The position numbers were made by a program, and so were the translations under genes. 64,000 bases of DNA from the NCBI RefSeq assembly GCF_008638365.1, contig NZ_VWVU01000030.1, positions 17,359 to 81,358 on the forward strand. The letters are read 5' to 3'. Every line of letters begins with the position of its first letter. Position 1 is the first letter of the stretch. The DNA comes from Nocardiopsis quinghaiensis. GTDB lineage: Bacteria; Actinomycetota; Actinomycetes; Streptosporangiales; Streptosporangiaceae. Under the pieces are notes generated by a model, which did not search any database, was not told the origin of the DNA, and saw only the letters and a program-made list of their open reading frames with translations. Positions 24,608 through 33,741 of the stretch are shown here, one piece after another.

Positions 24608-27177
24608 CGACTCAGTGGAACCCCGCGCAGGCGCACGGGGAACCCGGTGCGCGAGACCGTGCCGAGGGCGAGGACCGCGAGAGCGTGCGGCCCGCGTCCG
24701 GTGCCCGGGACGAGGAGCGCACCCGAAGCGACGCCCGGCCCGAGGGCGGACCGTGGCGCGGATACACCATGCCGGTCCCCGAGCACCCCGAGCACTCCGC
24801 TTCCGGGGAGGACCCCGAGGAGCCCGCCTACGACGGCATCGCGGGCTATCCGGACCCGTCCGGAGCCATCGCGTCGAGGACGGCCTCCGAGGGTGACGAG
24901 AACGCTCCGGAGGGCGAGGGGGCGGCCCTGGGCCGCCCCGAGGCCTCCCCGGGCGCGCAGCGGCGTTCTGGGCGGCACGCCCGGCACTCCGCTGGTCCTG
25001 GGCGGGACCAGGAGGGCGTTCGCCGTGCCGACACCCCCGGCGCCGCCGACCACGAGGATCCCGAAGGGCTCGCCGGATGGGTCGGCAGCCTCGCCGACGC
25101 GGTCGACGACACCCGCATCGCCGGACGCAACACCGGCGCCTTCCCGGTCGTGGGACAGCAGCGGGACACCGGGGAGGGTGGCCCGTCCGGCCAGGGAGCC
25201 CGCGCCCGGAGGATCTCCGGGGCGCAGGCCCGCGGCGGTGCCTCCGCCGGGGCCCCCGGCCCGGGCGAGGAGGACGAGCGGACCGGGGACCGCGTCGATT
25301 CCGACCCCGGGCCGGGCCAGCGCCAGGACCAGCGCGCCCCCGCGCCCGTCTCCGGACCCGGGACCGCGTCCGGGGCGTCGGAGACCGGAGGCGACGGGAC
25401 CACCGCACGGGGACCGGAGGAGCCCGCGCCGCTGCCGCGCCGTGTTCCCGGCCCCTCCGTCGTCTCCGGAGCCTTCCGCGCCGTGGGACCCGACACCGTG
25501 GCCGGGGAATCCGGTGAGGAGGAGGACTACCGCCCCACCACCCACGACGGCTGGGAGTCCGACCGGACCATCACCCGCGCCGAGCTGATCGAGCGCCTGG
25601 ACGCGCTGGCCACCCTCACCGAGCTGGGCCGGGAGGACCTCCCCCAGGAGCTCACCGCACGGTCCACCCAGTTGCTCGACCACGCGGGCGCCCGGCTGCG
25701 GCTGTCGGGCGACCACACCGTGGTCGCGCTCGCCGGGGGCACCGGAAGCGGCAAGTCGTCGCTGTTCAACGCCCTGTGCGGGCTCCAGCTGTCGCAGACC
25801 GGCGTCACCCGCCCCACCACCTCCAACGCACACGCCTGCGTGTGGGGGCACGAGGGCGCCGACGCCCTCCTGAGCTGGTTGGGCGTGCCCACCCGCTACC
25901 GGCACTCGCGTACCAGTGTCCTGGACGCGGGCAACTCCGAGCTGACCGGCCTGGTCCTGCTCGACCTGCCCGACCACGACTCGGTCCGCAGCATGCACAC
26001 CGCCGAGGCCGACCGGCTCATCGGCTCGGTCGACCTGTTGGTGTGGGTGCTGGACCCGCAGAAGTACGCCGACGCGGCGGTGCACCACCGCTACCTGGCG
26101 CAGATGGCCGGGCACGGCGCGGTCACCGTCGCCGTCCTCAACCAGGTCGACAAGGTCGGGTCCGACGAGCTCGAGGAGCTGCTCACCGACCTGCGCCGCC
26201 TGCTGGAGGCGGAGTCGGGGGTGCACCCGCGGGTGATCACCACCTCCACGGTCACCGGCCAGGGCATCGACGACCTGCGCGAGTTCCTCGCAGGGACGGT
26301 GCGCGAGCGGCGTGCGCTGGTGGACCGGTTGGCGGCCGACCTCGACCAGGTGATCGAGCCCTTCGAGGAGTTCCACGGCGAGACGGTCCCCGAGACCGTT
26401 CCGGCCGAGGTACGCGCCCGGATCCAGGAAGGCCTGGCCAGCGCGGCCGGTGTGGCGGCGGTCGCCGACGTCACCGAGACCAACGACGTCAGGCGCGGCA
26501 AGCGCCAGGTCGGCTGGCCCGTCGCCCGCGGCGCGGTGCGCCTGCGCAAGGACCCGCTCGCCGCGGTCCAGCTCGACTTCCTGCGCCGCGACGGCGAGAA
26601 CGGCGTGGGCGGTCCTGTGGACGCGCCCGAGGCCGAACTGGAGACCGCTCTGGGCGAGGCCGCCGACACCGTCTCCGAGGGGATGCCCGCGCCCTGGCGC
26701 CGCCGGATGCGCGCCGCCGCACGCAGCGGGGTGCCCGAGCTCCCGGCCGAACTGGGGGAGGCCGTCTCCGGAGCGGTCGGCGACCCCGACCTGAGCCCGT
26801 CGTGGTGGAGGGTCGCCCGCGCGTCCCAGTACGCGCTGCTCGCTGTCGCGGGTGGGGGACTGGCCTGGGCGGTCGTGGCACTGCTGAGCTGGTTCGGCGG
26901 CGGTATCACCGGGCTGCGCGCGTTCGACGACCCGTTGTTCGCCGTCTACTCCGGCGCCGTGGTGGTCGCCGCCCTGCTGGTGGGATGGCTGACCGGGGTG
27001 GGCTGCGGGAACCTCGTGGAGGTGGCCGCGGTCCAGCGCCGCGAGGACGTGGAGAGGACGGCCCAGAACCGGGTCCGGGAGATCACCGGCCTGCGGGTGG
27101 TGGAGCCGATGGAGACCGAACTGGCCAGGTACCGGGCGTTCCTTGCGGCCTACGAGGTGGCCAGGGCCGCGGACTGA
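24604..27177 (+). CDS. Dynamin-like GTPase with two membrane helices
   Basis: An 857-residue partner of the preceding gene. Residues 1-310 are a very long acidic, Gly/Pro/Arg-rich disordered region. The GTPase follows with A-G-G-T-G-S-G-K-S-S-L at about 377-387, G-V-T-R-P-T-T-S-N as switch I, L-L-D-L-P-D-H-D-S as the DxxG region and N-Q-V-D-K as the G4 motif. Near the C-terminus two hydrophobic helices (about 743-764 and 780-800) form a membrane hairpin, with a last basic helix inside the cell. This is the layout of bacterial dynamin-like proteins that work as heteromeric pairs at division septa. The start lies within the ATGA overlap. A strong hairpin terminator follows. Confidence 0.87.
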   Translation: MTTQWNPAQAHGEPGARDRAEGEDRESVRPASGARDEERTRSDARPEGGPWRGYTMPVPEHPEHSASGEDPEEPAYDGIAGYPDPSGAIASRTASEGDENAPEGEGAALGRPEASPGAQRRSGRHARHSAGPGRDQEGVRRADTPGAADHEDPEGLAGWVGSLADAVDDTRIAGRNTGAFPVVGQQRDTGEGGPSGQGARARRISGAQARGGASAGAPGPGEEDERTGDRVDSDPGPGQRQDQRAPAPVSGPGTASGASETGGDGTTARGPEEPAPLPRRVPGPSVVSGAFRAVGPDTVAGESGEEEDYRPTTHDGWESDRTITRAELIERLDALATLTELGREDLPQELTARSTQLLDHAGARLRLSGDHTVVALAGGTGSGKSSLFNALCGLQLSQTGVTRPTTSNAHACVWGHEGADALLSWLGVPTRYRHSRTSVLDAGNSELTGLVLLDLPDHDSVRSMHTAEADRLIGSVDLLVWVLDPQKYADAAVHHRYLAQMAGHGAVTVAVLNQVDKVGSDELEELLTDLRRLLEAESGVHPRVITTSTVTGQGIDDLREFLAGTVRERRALVDRLAADLDQVIEPFEEFHGETVPETVPAEVRARIQEGLASAAGVAAVADVTETNDVRRGKRQVGWPVARGAVRLRKDPLAAVQLDFLRRDGENGVGGPVDAPEAELETALGEAADTVSEGMPAPWRRRMRAAARSGVPELPAELGEAVSGAVGDPDLSPSWWRVARASQYALLAVAGGGLAWAVVALLSWFGGGITGLRAFDDPLFAVYSGAVVVAALLVGWLTGVGCGNLVEVAAVQRREDVERTAQNRVREITGLRVVEPMETELARYRAFLAAYEVARAAD

Positions 27178-27239
27178 CCCGGCGGTGGCGGACGGGGGCG
27201 CTCTCCCGCCGACGTCCTCCACCCACCGTTCGACGACCC

Positions 27240-27270
27240 GGGGGCGGGCGGCACGGTGCCGCCCGCCCCC
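27240..27270. terminator. Long G/C hairpin, bidirectional terminator
   Basis: GGGGGCGGGCGGC pairs with GCCGCCCGCCCCC around ACGGT. It ends the dynamin operon and also lies 14 bases downstream of the minus-strand 8-codon frame at 27285-27311. Confidence 0.8.
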
Positions 27271-27284
27271 GGCGCTGTCAGTGT

Positions 27285-27311
27285 TTAGATCCAGGTGACT
27301 TGCTTGGACAT
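27285..27311 (-). CDS. Possible 8-residue micropeptide gene
   Basis: On the minus strand AAGGAG (27318-27323) stands six bases before ATG, followed by M-S-K-Q-V-T-W-I and TAA. A strong hairpin terminator lies 14 bases after the stop, and an 8-bp inverted repeat (27354-27377) lies upstream. The gene-like order of hairpin, ribosome site, ultrashort frame and terminator is hard to ignore, but eight codons are too few to prove coding from sequence. It could instead be a leader peptide or part of a small RNA. No P450, ligase or protease typical of tiny RiPP precursors is next to it. Confidence 0.3.
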   Translation of the reverse strand: MSKQVTWI

Positions 27312-27353
27312 GTCGTGCTCCTTGGGTCGAGTGCCGTCAGGGCCGGGACGGTC

Positions 27354-27377
27354 AGGATGCCAGGCGGTCGGCATCCT
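27354..27377. repeat. 8-bp inverted repeat upstream of micropeptide
   Basis: AGGATGCC and GGCATCCT flank an 8-base loop. On the minus strand it lies about 30 bases before the ribosome site of the 8-codon frame, a position fitting an operator or a leader hairpin. Confidence 0.45.
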
Positions 27378-27512
27378 GTGCCGTGGAGCGGCTACCGTCA
27401 CGGGTCCCTACGGAAGGATGCCCCAAAACGTCACCGGGGCCAACCCTCGCGAGTCCGTTCCCTCGGACAGGGGGGTGCTGCCCATGTGTTCCATACAATA
27501 AGCAATTAATAT

Positions 27513-27527
27513 ATTACCCAAGGTAAT
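27513..27527. promoter_or_regulatory. ATTACC-CAA-GGTAAT operator-like dyad
   Basis: A perfect 6+6 inverted repeat with a 3-base spacer within AT-rich DNA (ATTAATATATTACCC) about 205 bases upstream of the diguanylate cyclase. The spacing suits a dimeric helix-turn-helix regulator; which one is unknown. Confidence 0.4.
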
Positions 27528-27576
27528 GTAAACTGGCGTCGGTAACGGCGGTGCTACACGACGAACAAGTTTTCGG

Positions 27577-27603
27577 GGTTACGGGTACCCAACCCTCGTA
27601 ACC
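27577..27603. promoter_or_regulatory. GGTTACG / CGTAACC inverted repeat
   Basis: Seven-base perfect arms separated by 13 bases lie about 130 bases before the diguanylate cyclase start. The arm sequence is related to the neighbouring GGTAAT half-sites, so both dyads may bind one regulator. Confidence 0.35.
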
Positions 27604-27732
27604 GAGTGGCACCGTAAGGGAACGCGCGGCACATTCGGCTCGTCGGAGGGAGAACCATCGTGGGGCCGGGCCCGTCAGAGGCGGTTGTAAGAGCCTGATG
27701 GCGCGGAGCGACCAAGGAGGGAGGGCGCAGCA

Positions 27733-29112
27733 GTGAGCATCTCGGAGAAACCGGTGAGGACCGGGGGGCCGCCACCTCACGGAGGCCAGGCGCGCTGGCC
27801 GTTCCTGCAGCAGCCCCGGAGCCTGATCGTCTACATGGGACTGCTCCTGTCCGTCACGCTGTTCCTGTTCGGGGTGGTCGTCGCCCTGTACCCCCCTGCG
27901 TGGCCGGACATGCTCACCTTCGCGGCCCTCGTGCTCTGCGCCGCCTTCGGGGTGGAGGCGATCCGGAGACTGGGCCTTCCCGCGGGCGTGTCCCGCGATC
28001 TGTTGGGCGCGTGGTGGTTTCCCGCGATACTCCTCCTGCCGCCCCTGTACGCCCTGCTTCTCCCCGTCCCCGTCTTCGTGATGATGCAGCTCCGCTCCCG
28101 CCGCGCGCTGGTGCACCGCCGGGTGTTCAACGCGACCGCCGTCGCCCTGTCGGGTTTCCTGGCCTCGGTGGCCTGGCACGGCGTTCAGGGCGGCAGCCTG
28201 ATGGCGGGGTTGCGCGGGGTCTCCGGCGCCCACGAGAGCCTGACCACGGTCAGCGGAGTGCTCGTGGCGCTGCTGTGCTGCGCCGGGTTCACCGTCCTCA
28301 ACACGTTCATCGTCGTGCTGGCCGCACGGATGAGCAGCGATTCCGGACAGCGCTTCCGGCCCATGTGGGACCGGGAGGCCTTCACCGTGGACGCCGTCGA
28401 ATTATGCGTCGGCGTCACCGTCGCCATCCTCGCCCACCTTTCGCTGCTGCTACTGGTCATCGCCGTCCCCCCGGTGCTGCTGCTGCAGCGCAGCCTGCTG
28501 TACAACCAGTTGCAGACGGCGGCCCGGACCGATCCCAAGACGGGCCTGCTCAACGCCCCGACCTGGGAGCAGGAGGCGTCGGTGGAGATCGCCAGGGCGC
28601 GTTCCTCACGGGGCCGGGCCGCGGTGCTGATCATCGACATCGACCACTTCAAGAGGGTCAACGACAGCCACGGGCACCTGTTCGGCGACCAGGTGCTGCT
28701 GGGCGTGGCCACCACCATCGCCCAGCAGTTGCGCCAGTCCGACCTGCTCGGCCGTTTCGGCGGAGAGGAGTTCGTGGTGCTGCTGCCCGGCTCCGACACC
28801 GCCGAGGCATGGCGCGCCGCCGAGCGTCTGCGTTCCCAGGTCGGGTGCATGGAGATCGCGGTGGACGACGTGCCGGTGTCCATCACCATCTCGATCGGCG
28901 CGGCCGTCATCGGTGACCACGGCAACGACCTGGTGGAGCTGCTCACCGCGGCCGACCTCGCGCTCTACCGGGCCAAGGAGACCGGCCGCAACCGCGTGTG
29001 CCTGCCCGCCGGGCGCACCGGCGTCGGCGGCAGGATCCCCGGCCCCAGGGGAGGGAAGCTCCCCGGTCGCACGGCGTCCACCGATCCGACCGATCACACG
29101 GAGATCCCCTGA
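27733..29112 (+). CDS. Membrane diguanylate cyclase (GGDEF)
   Basis: A 459-residue protein with six or seven hydrophobic helices over residues 30-255 acting as an integral sensor, then a GGDEF domain. The active motif is G-G-E-E-F at 343-347, preceded by R-Q-S-D, the RxxD inhibitory site at the standard five-residue distance, so it should make c-di-GMP and be feedback-inhibited by it. D-I-D-H-F-K-R-V-N-D-S-H-G-H supplies the metal-binding and GTP-contact residues. A 40-residue basic Gly/Pro tail follows. In streptomycetes c-di-GMP controls development through BldD. GTG 27733 follows AAGGAGG. Codon 224 (28402-28404) is TTA, the rarest codon in such genomes and the target of bldA-type control. 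Confidence 0.92.
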   Translation: MSISEKPVRTGGPPPHGGQARWPFLQQPRSLIVYMGLLLSVTLFLFGVVVALYPPAWPDMLTFAALVLCAAFGVEAIRRLGLPAGVSRDLLGAWWFPAILLLPPLYALLLPVPVFVMMQLRSRRALVHRRVFNATAVALSGFLASVAWHGVQGGSLMAGLRGVSGAHESLTTVSGVLVALLCCAGFTVLNTFIVVLAARMSSDSGQRFRPMWDREAFTVDAVELCVGVTVAILAHLSLLLLVIAVPPVLLLQRSLLYNQLQTAARTDPKTGLLNAPTWEQEASVEIARARSSRGRAAVLIIDIDHFKRVNDSHGHLFGDQVLLGVATTIAQQLRQSDLLGRFGGEEFVVLLPGSDTAEAWRAAERLRSQVGCMEIAVDDVPVSITISIGAAVIGDHGNDLVELLTAADLALYRAKETGRNRVCLPAGRTGVGGRIPGPRGGKLPGRTASTDPTDHTEIP

Positions 29113-29196
29113 CCCGCGCATCCACGGTTCCGCGGAGTTGTCCACAGCCTCGGAGAGGCCATTGTGTGAGACCGGCTCCTCACCCACCGTGAGGAT

Positions 29197-30435
29197 ATGC
29201 ACTCCGAACAGCCACATCGCCCCCTCCGCTCCTTCGACCCCCTCACCCCCGCCACTCCCACGCGGCGCCCTGACGCCCCTGCTGCCGCCGGACCGTCCCC
29301 GGCCGACGGCTCCGCCCCCGACACCCCCGCCGCTTCGGACGCCCCCTCTGTTCCCGCGCCCCGCGACCCCGGTGGTGCGGCGCCGAGCCCCGGCCCCGGG
29401 GCGCGCGGCACCCTCGTTCTGACCAACCCGACCGACATCATCGCCACCCTGCCCTACCTGGTGGGGGCGCCCCCCGATCCGGGGATCGTCATCCTCGCGA
29501 TGCGGGGCAAGGGCGTGCGCTCCGCGTTCCGAGGCGACCTGGACCGGCTGGACGCGTCCGGTGATCCGCTGGAGCGCGCCGCAGTCCCCGTCGACGCGGC
29601 CGTGTCCGACGGCTGTACCGCCCTGGTGGTCGTGGCCTACGGGCCGCCCGAACGGGTCACCCCCTACGTCGACAGGCTCCTGTCCGCCGCCCGCGAGCAC
29701 ACCCTGACCGTCCTGGACGCCCTCCGGGTCACGGGCGGCCGGTACTGGTCCTACACCTGCGGGAGGGCCGACTGCTGTCCGGTCGAGGGAACCGTCGTCA
29801 ACGTCGACAGCTCCACCATCCCGGCCGACGCGGTCCTGCACGGGCTCGTCCCCGCGCAGCCCCTCCACGCCATGGCGGACGACGCCGCACGGATACGGGC
29901 CCTCCTGGAGCCCGTGGACGGCGAGGAGCGGACCGCGATGGACGCGCTCGCCGAGGAGGTGGAGGCGCGTACCCGGCGGCTGCGGGAGCGGGGAGCGCGC
30001 GGCGTCCTGACCGACCGGGGCCTGCCCGCCGTCCTGGCGGCCGTGCGGGCCGAGCGGGCGGGGCGGGGGATCACCGACCGGGAGGAACTGGCCTGGCTGG
30101 GCGCGTACCTCGCCGAGACCCGCGTGCGCGACGAGGTGTGGGCGCGCATCACCGCCGAGGCCGCGCCCGCGCACCAGGAGCTGTGGAGCCGGGTCGCCCG
30201 CCACCTGCCCCAGCGCCAGCGGGCGGCGCCCGCCTCGCTGCTGGCGGTCGCGGCGTGGCAGCGTGGTGACGAGCCGCTGGCCGCGGCGGCGCTGGACGTC
30301 GCTCTGACCGCTGACCCCGGTTACTCCATGGCGGTGCTGATGAGCCGGGCGCTGGCCTGGGGTCTGCCGGTGGAGCGGTGGCGGGAGTTCACGCCCCGCT
30401 GGCTGCGTGAGAGGAGCGCGTACCCCGAGGAGTGA
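29197..30435 (+). CDS. DUF4192 family protein
   Basis: A 412-residue protein. The first 70 residues are Pro/Ala-rich and disordered. The DUF4192 domain follows: L-T-N-P-T-D-I-I-A-T-L-P-Y-L-V-G-A-P-P-D-P-G-I-V at about 76-98, W-S-Y-T-C-G-R-A-D-C-C-P-V-E-G near 187 and a late A-A-W-Q-R-G-D-E-P-L-A-A-A-A-L repeat-like helical region. This family is widespread in actinobacteria with no established function; the conserved Cys cluster could bind metal. No good ribosome site is seen; CACCGT lies six bases before the ATG, so the mRNA may be leaderless. It lies 84 bases after the diguanylate cyclase and 111 before ettA. Confidence 0.88.
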   Translation: MHSEQPHRPLRSFDPLTPATPTRRPDAPAAAGPSPADGSAPDTPAASDAPSVPAPRDPGGAAPSPGPGARGTLVLTNPTDIIATLPYLVGAPPDPGIVILAMRGKGVRSAFRGDLDRLDASGDPLERAAVPVDAAVSDGCTALVVVAYGPPERVTPYVDRLLSAAREHTLTVLDALRVTGGRYWSYTCGRADCCPVEGTVVNVDSSTIPADAVLHGLVPAQPLHAMADDAARIRALLEPVDGEERTAMDALAEEVEARTRRLRERGARGVLTDRGLPAVLAAVRAERAGRGITDREELAWLGAYLAETRVRDEVWARITAEAAPAHQELWSRVARHLPQRQRAAPASLLAVAAWQRGDEPLAAAALDVALTADPGYSMAVLMSRALAWGLPVERWREFTPRWLRERSAYPEE

Positions 30436-30546
30436 GTGGTCACCGTCGCCGTACCGGCCCGGGCGGACCGAGCCCTCCGCCCGGACCGGTGCCCGGACGC
30501 TCACGCGATGGCGGGGGCATTGGCCCCGACACCCTAGGCTGGAGGC

Positions 30547-32211
<1,665 letters not shown>

Positions 32212-32227
32212 CCGTCGCCGGCCCACC

Positions 32228-32442
32228 CGTCGCCCGCCATCGCCCACCGGGGCGCTTCGCGCGGCGGGTGGGCTACCACCCTCAACGGAGGCGCTTCGCG
32301 CCCAGCCGGTCCTTTCGTCGCCCGCCATCGCCCACCGGGGCGCTTCGCGCGGCGGGTGGGCTACCACCCTCAACGGAGGCGCTTCGCGCCCAGCCGGTCC
32401 TTTCGTCGCCCGCCGTCGCCCACCGGGGCGCTTCGCGCGGCG
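32228..32442. repeat. 88-bp tandem repeat of paired hairpins, 2.4 copies
   Basis: Units start at 32228, 32316 and 32404. The first two are identical over 88 bases; the third shows one change in its first 39 bases, then diverges. Each unit contains GCGCTTCGCGC twice, once inside larger arms GCCCACC/GGTGGGC and once as GGCGC-TTC-GCGCC. The array lies directly after ettA, so it could terminate or stabilise that transcript, and it resembles a REP/BIME-type element. No further copy was noticed in the window. Confidence 0.9.
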
Positions 32443-32609
32443 CCCAGCGCCACGGCCCGTCGCGTGTCCGCCGGCTGCACGTGTGGCCTTCCGGGGACGG
32501 CGTCCGCGGACGTCTCATCGGCGATCTGGCGGACGCTCGGCCGTGACGTTCGGGACACTCTCCCGCGGCCCCAGGAGGCGAACCGGAAACGTGGCATACC
32601 CTGGTGGCG

Positions 32610-33137
32610 ATGACTTCCGCGCGTGATCACCAGCAGAGCGCGGGCGACGAGCCCGCGCGTATGACGTTCTACGAGGCAGTGGGCGGTGAGGAGACCTTCA
32701 CCCGCCTGGTCCGCCGCTTCTACGAGGGCGTGGCGGAGGACCCCGTGCTGCGGCCCATGTACCCCGAGGAGGACCTCGGCCCCGCCGAGGAACGCCTGCG
32801 CCTGTTCCTCATCCAGTACTGGGGCGGACCGCGGACCTACAACGAGCGGCGGGGGCACCCCCGGCTGCGGATGCGGCACGTCCCCTTCCGTGTCGGCGTC
32901 ACCGAGCGCGACCTGTGGCTCAAGCACATGCGTGCCGCGGTGGACTCCCTCGACCTGCACGAGGTGCTGGAGCGGCAGCTGTGGGAGTACATGGTCATGG
33001 CCGCGCACAGCATGGTGAACGTGCCGGAGGAGACCACCGTCCCGGAGGCGGTCAACCCGACGCGGATGTCGGTGTCCGCCACCGACGACGGGGACGACGG
33101 GGACGACGGCGAGGCCGTCACCATCTCCCTGAAGTGA
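32610..33137 (+). CDS. glbO: Group II truncated haemoglobin (GlbO/TrHbO)
   Basis: A 175-residue globin. F-Y-E-A-V-G-G-E-E-T-F opens the fold, L-F-L-I-Q-Y-W-G-G-P carries the CD1 Tyr region, L-R-M-R-H-V-P-F gives the proximal His and R-D-L-W-L-K-H-M the Trp G8 typical of group II. It binds O2 and may detoxify NO or peroxide at the membrane. About 30 extra residues at the C-terminus are acidic (D-D-G-D-D-G-D-D-G-E). ATG 32610 is preceded by TACCCT ending 7 bases away, consistent with a leaderless mRNA; GTG 32604 is the alternative. Its place beside ettA and a thioesterase matches M. tuberculosis glbO. Confidence 0.93.
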   Translation: MTSARDHQQSAGDEPARMTFYEAVGGEETFTRLVRRFYEGVAEDPVLRPMYPEEDLGPAEERLRLFLIQYWGGPRTYNERRGHPRLRMRHVPFRVGVTERDLWLKHMRAAVDSLDLHEVLERQLWEYMVMAAHSMVNVPEETTVPEAVNPTRMSVSATDDGDDGDDGEAVTISLK

Positions 33138-33167
33138 GGACGCGGGGGCCTCGGAGCCCCGCGCGCC

Positions 33168-33608
33168 TCAGGCGTAGTCGGCGAGGAGGGCGCGCTCGGC
33201 GGTGTTGAGCCGCCGGGCGCTCTGCGTCGGCACGTCGAAGCCGACCAGCACCGTCTTCGCCCGCAGGTACACCTTCGTGTCGTCCAGGATCTCGTAGGCC
33301 AGGGTGAAGCTGGCGTTGCGCACCTCGGTCACCCACATTTCCACGCGCACCGGTTCCGACCGGGGCAGCAGCGGTGCCACGTAGTCGGCCTCCTGGCGGG
33401 CCACGACCGTCGCACCGAAGACCTCGTCACCATCGACGGCACCCTCGTAGCGCAGGAACGAGATCCGGGCGTCCTCCAGGTAGGTCAGCATCCGCACGTT
33501 GTTGACGTGGTGCTGCGGGTCGAGATCGGCGTAGCGGACCTGGGCGAGATGCACGTGCCGCCGGGGCGCCGCATGGGTACCGACGGCTCCGGGCTCGGTC
33601 TGTGTCAC
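33168..33608 (-). CDS. Hotdog-fold acyl-CoA thioesterase (4HBT type)
   Basis: A 146-residue thioesterase. V-R-Y-A-D-L-D-P-Q-H-H-V-N-N carries the catalytic Asp and the conserved His-Asn of the 4-hydroxybenzoyl-CoA thioesterase/YbgC group, and Y-L-E-D-A-R-I-S-F-L starts the long hotdog helix. It would hydrolyse acyl-CoA thioesters in the cytosol; chain preference is unknown. GTG 33608 has GAGAGGA 10 bases upstream. It is convergent with the globin gene and follows the oligopeptidase gene on the same strand, separated by a terminator and a 13-bp inverted repeat. Confidence 0.9.
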   Translation of the reverse strand: MTQTEPGAVGTHAAPRRHVHLAQVRYADLDPQHHVNNVRMLTYLEDARISFLRYEGAVDGDEVFGATVVARQEADYVAPLLPRSEPVRVEMWVTEVRNASFTLAYEILDDTKVYLRAKTVLVGFDVPTQSARRLNTAERALLADYA

Positions 33609-33626
33609 GTCCGCGATCCTCTCCGC

Positions 33627-33683
33627 TGTTCTCCTGGGGGTGGTCTCACACCCTCGATTGTCTCAACACTCCCCAGGAGAACA
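33627..33683 (-). promoter_or_regulatory. 13-bp perfect inverted repeat upstream of thioesterase gene
   Basis: TGTTCTCCTGGGG (33627-33639) and CCCCAGGAGAACA (33671-33683) face each other across 31 bases, 19 bases upstream of the GTG start. Either a regulator-binding dyad or a long-looped leader hairpin is possible. Confidence 0.5.
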
Positions 33684-33689
33684 GGCCGT

Positions 33690-33736
33690 GCCCCCTGCCC
33701 GAGACCTGTGTCGTTGCTCTCGAAGGGGCAGGGGGC
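33690..33736 (-). terminator. Terminator after prolyl oligopeptidase gene
   Basis: GCCCCCTGCCC (33690-33700) pairs with GGGCAGGGGGC (33726-33736), just past the stop of the minus-strand peptidase gene. Confidence 0.65.
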
Positions 33737-33741
33737 GGCCG

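Larger units (their letters stand above)
27378..27732. other. AT-rich intergenic region before the diguanylate cyclase
   Basis: No gene is supported. It contains an unusually AT-rich stretch around 27490-27535 and two inverted repeats, 27513-27527 and 27577-27603, listed separately. The region must contain the promoter of the GGDEF gene. Confidence 0.5.

Noticed and set aside
32212..32609. CRISPR array after ettA
   Set aside because: The 88-bp units are contiguous tandem copies without spacers; they are hairpin repeats.
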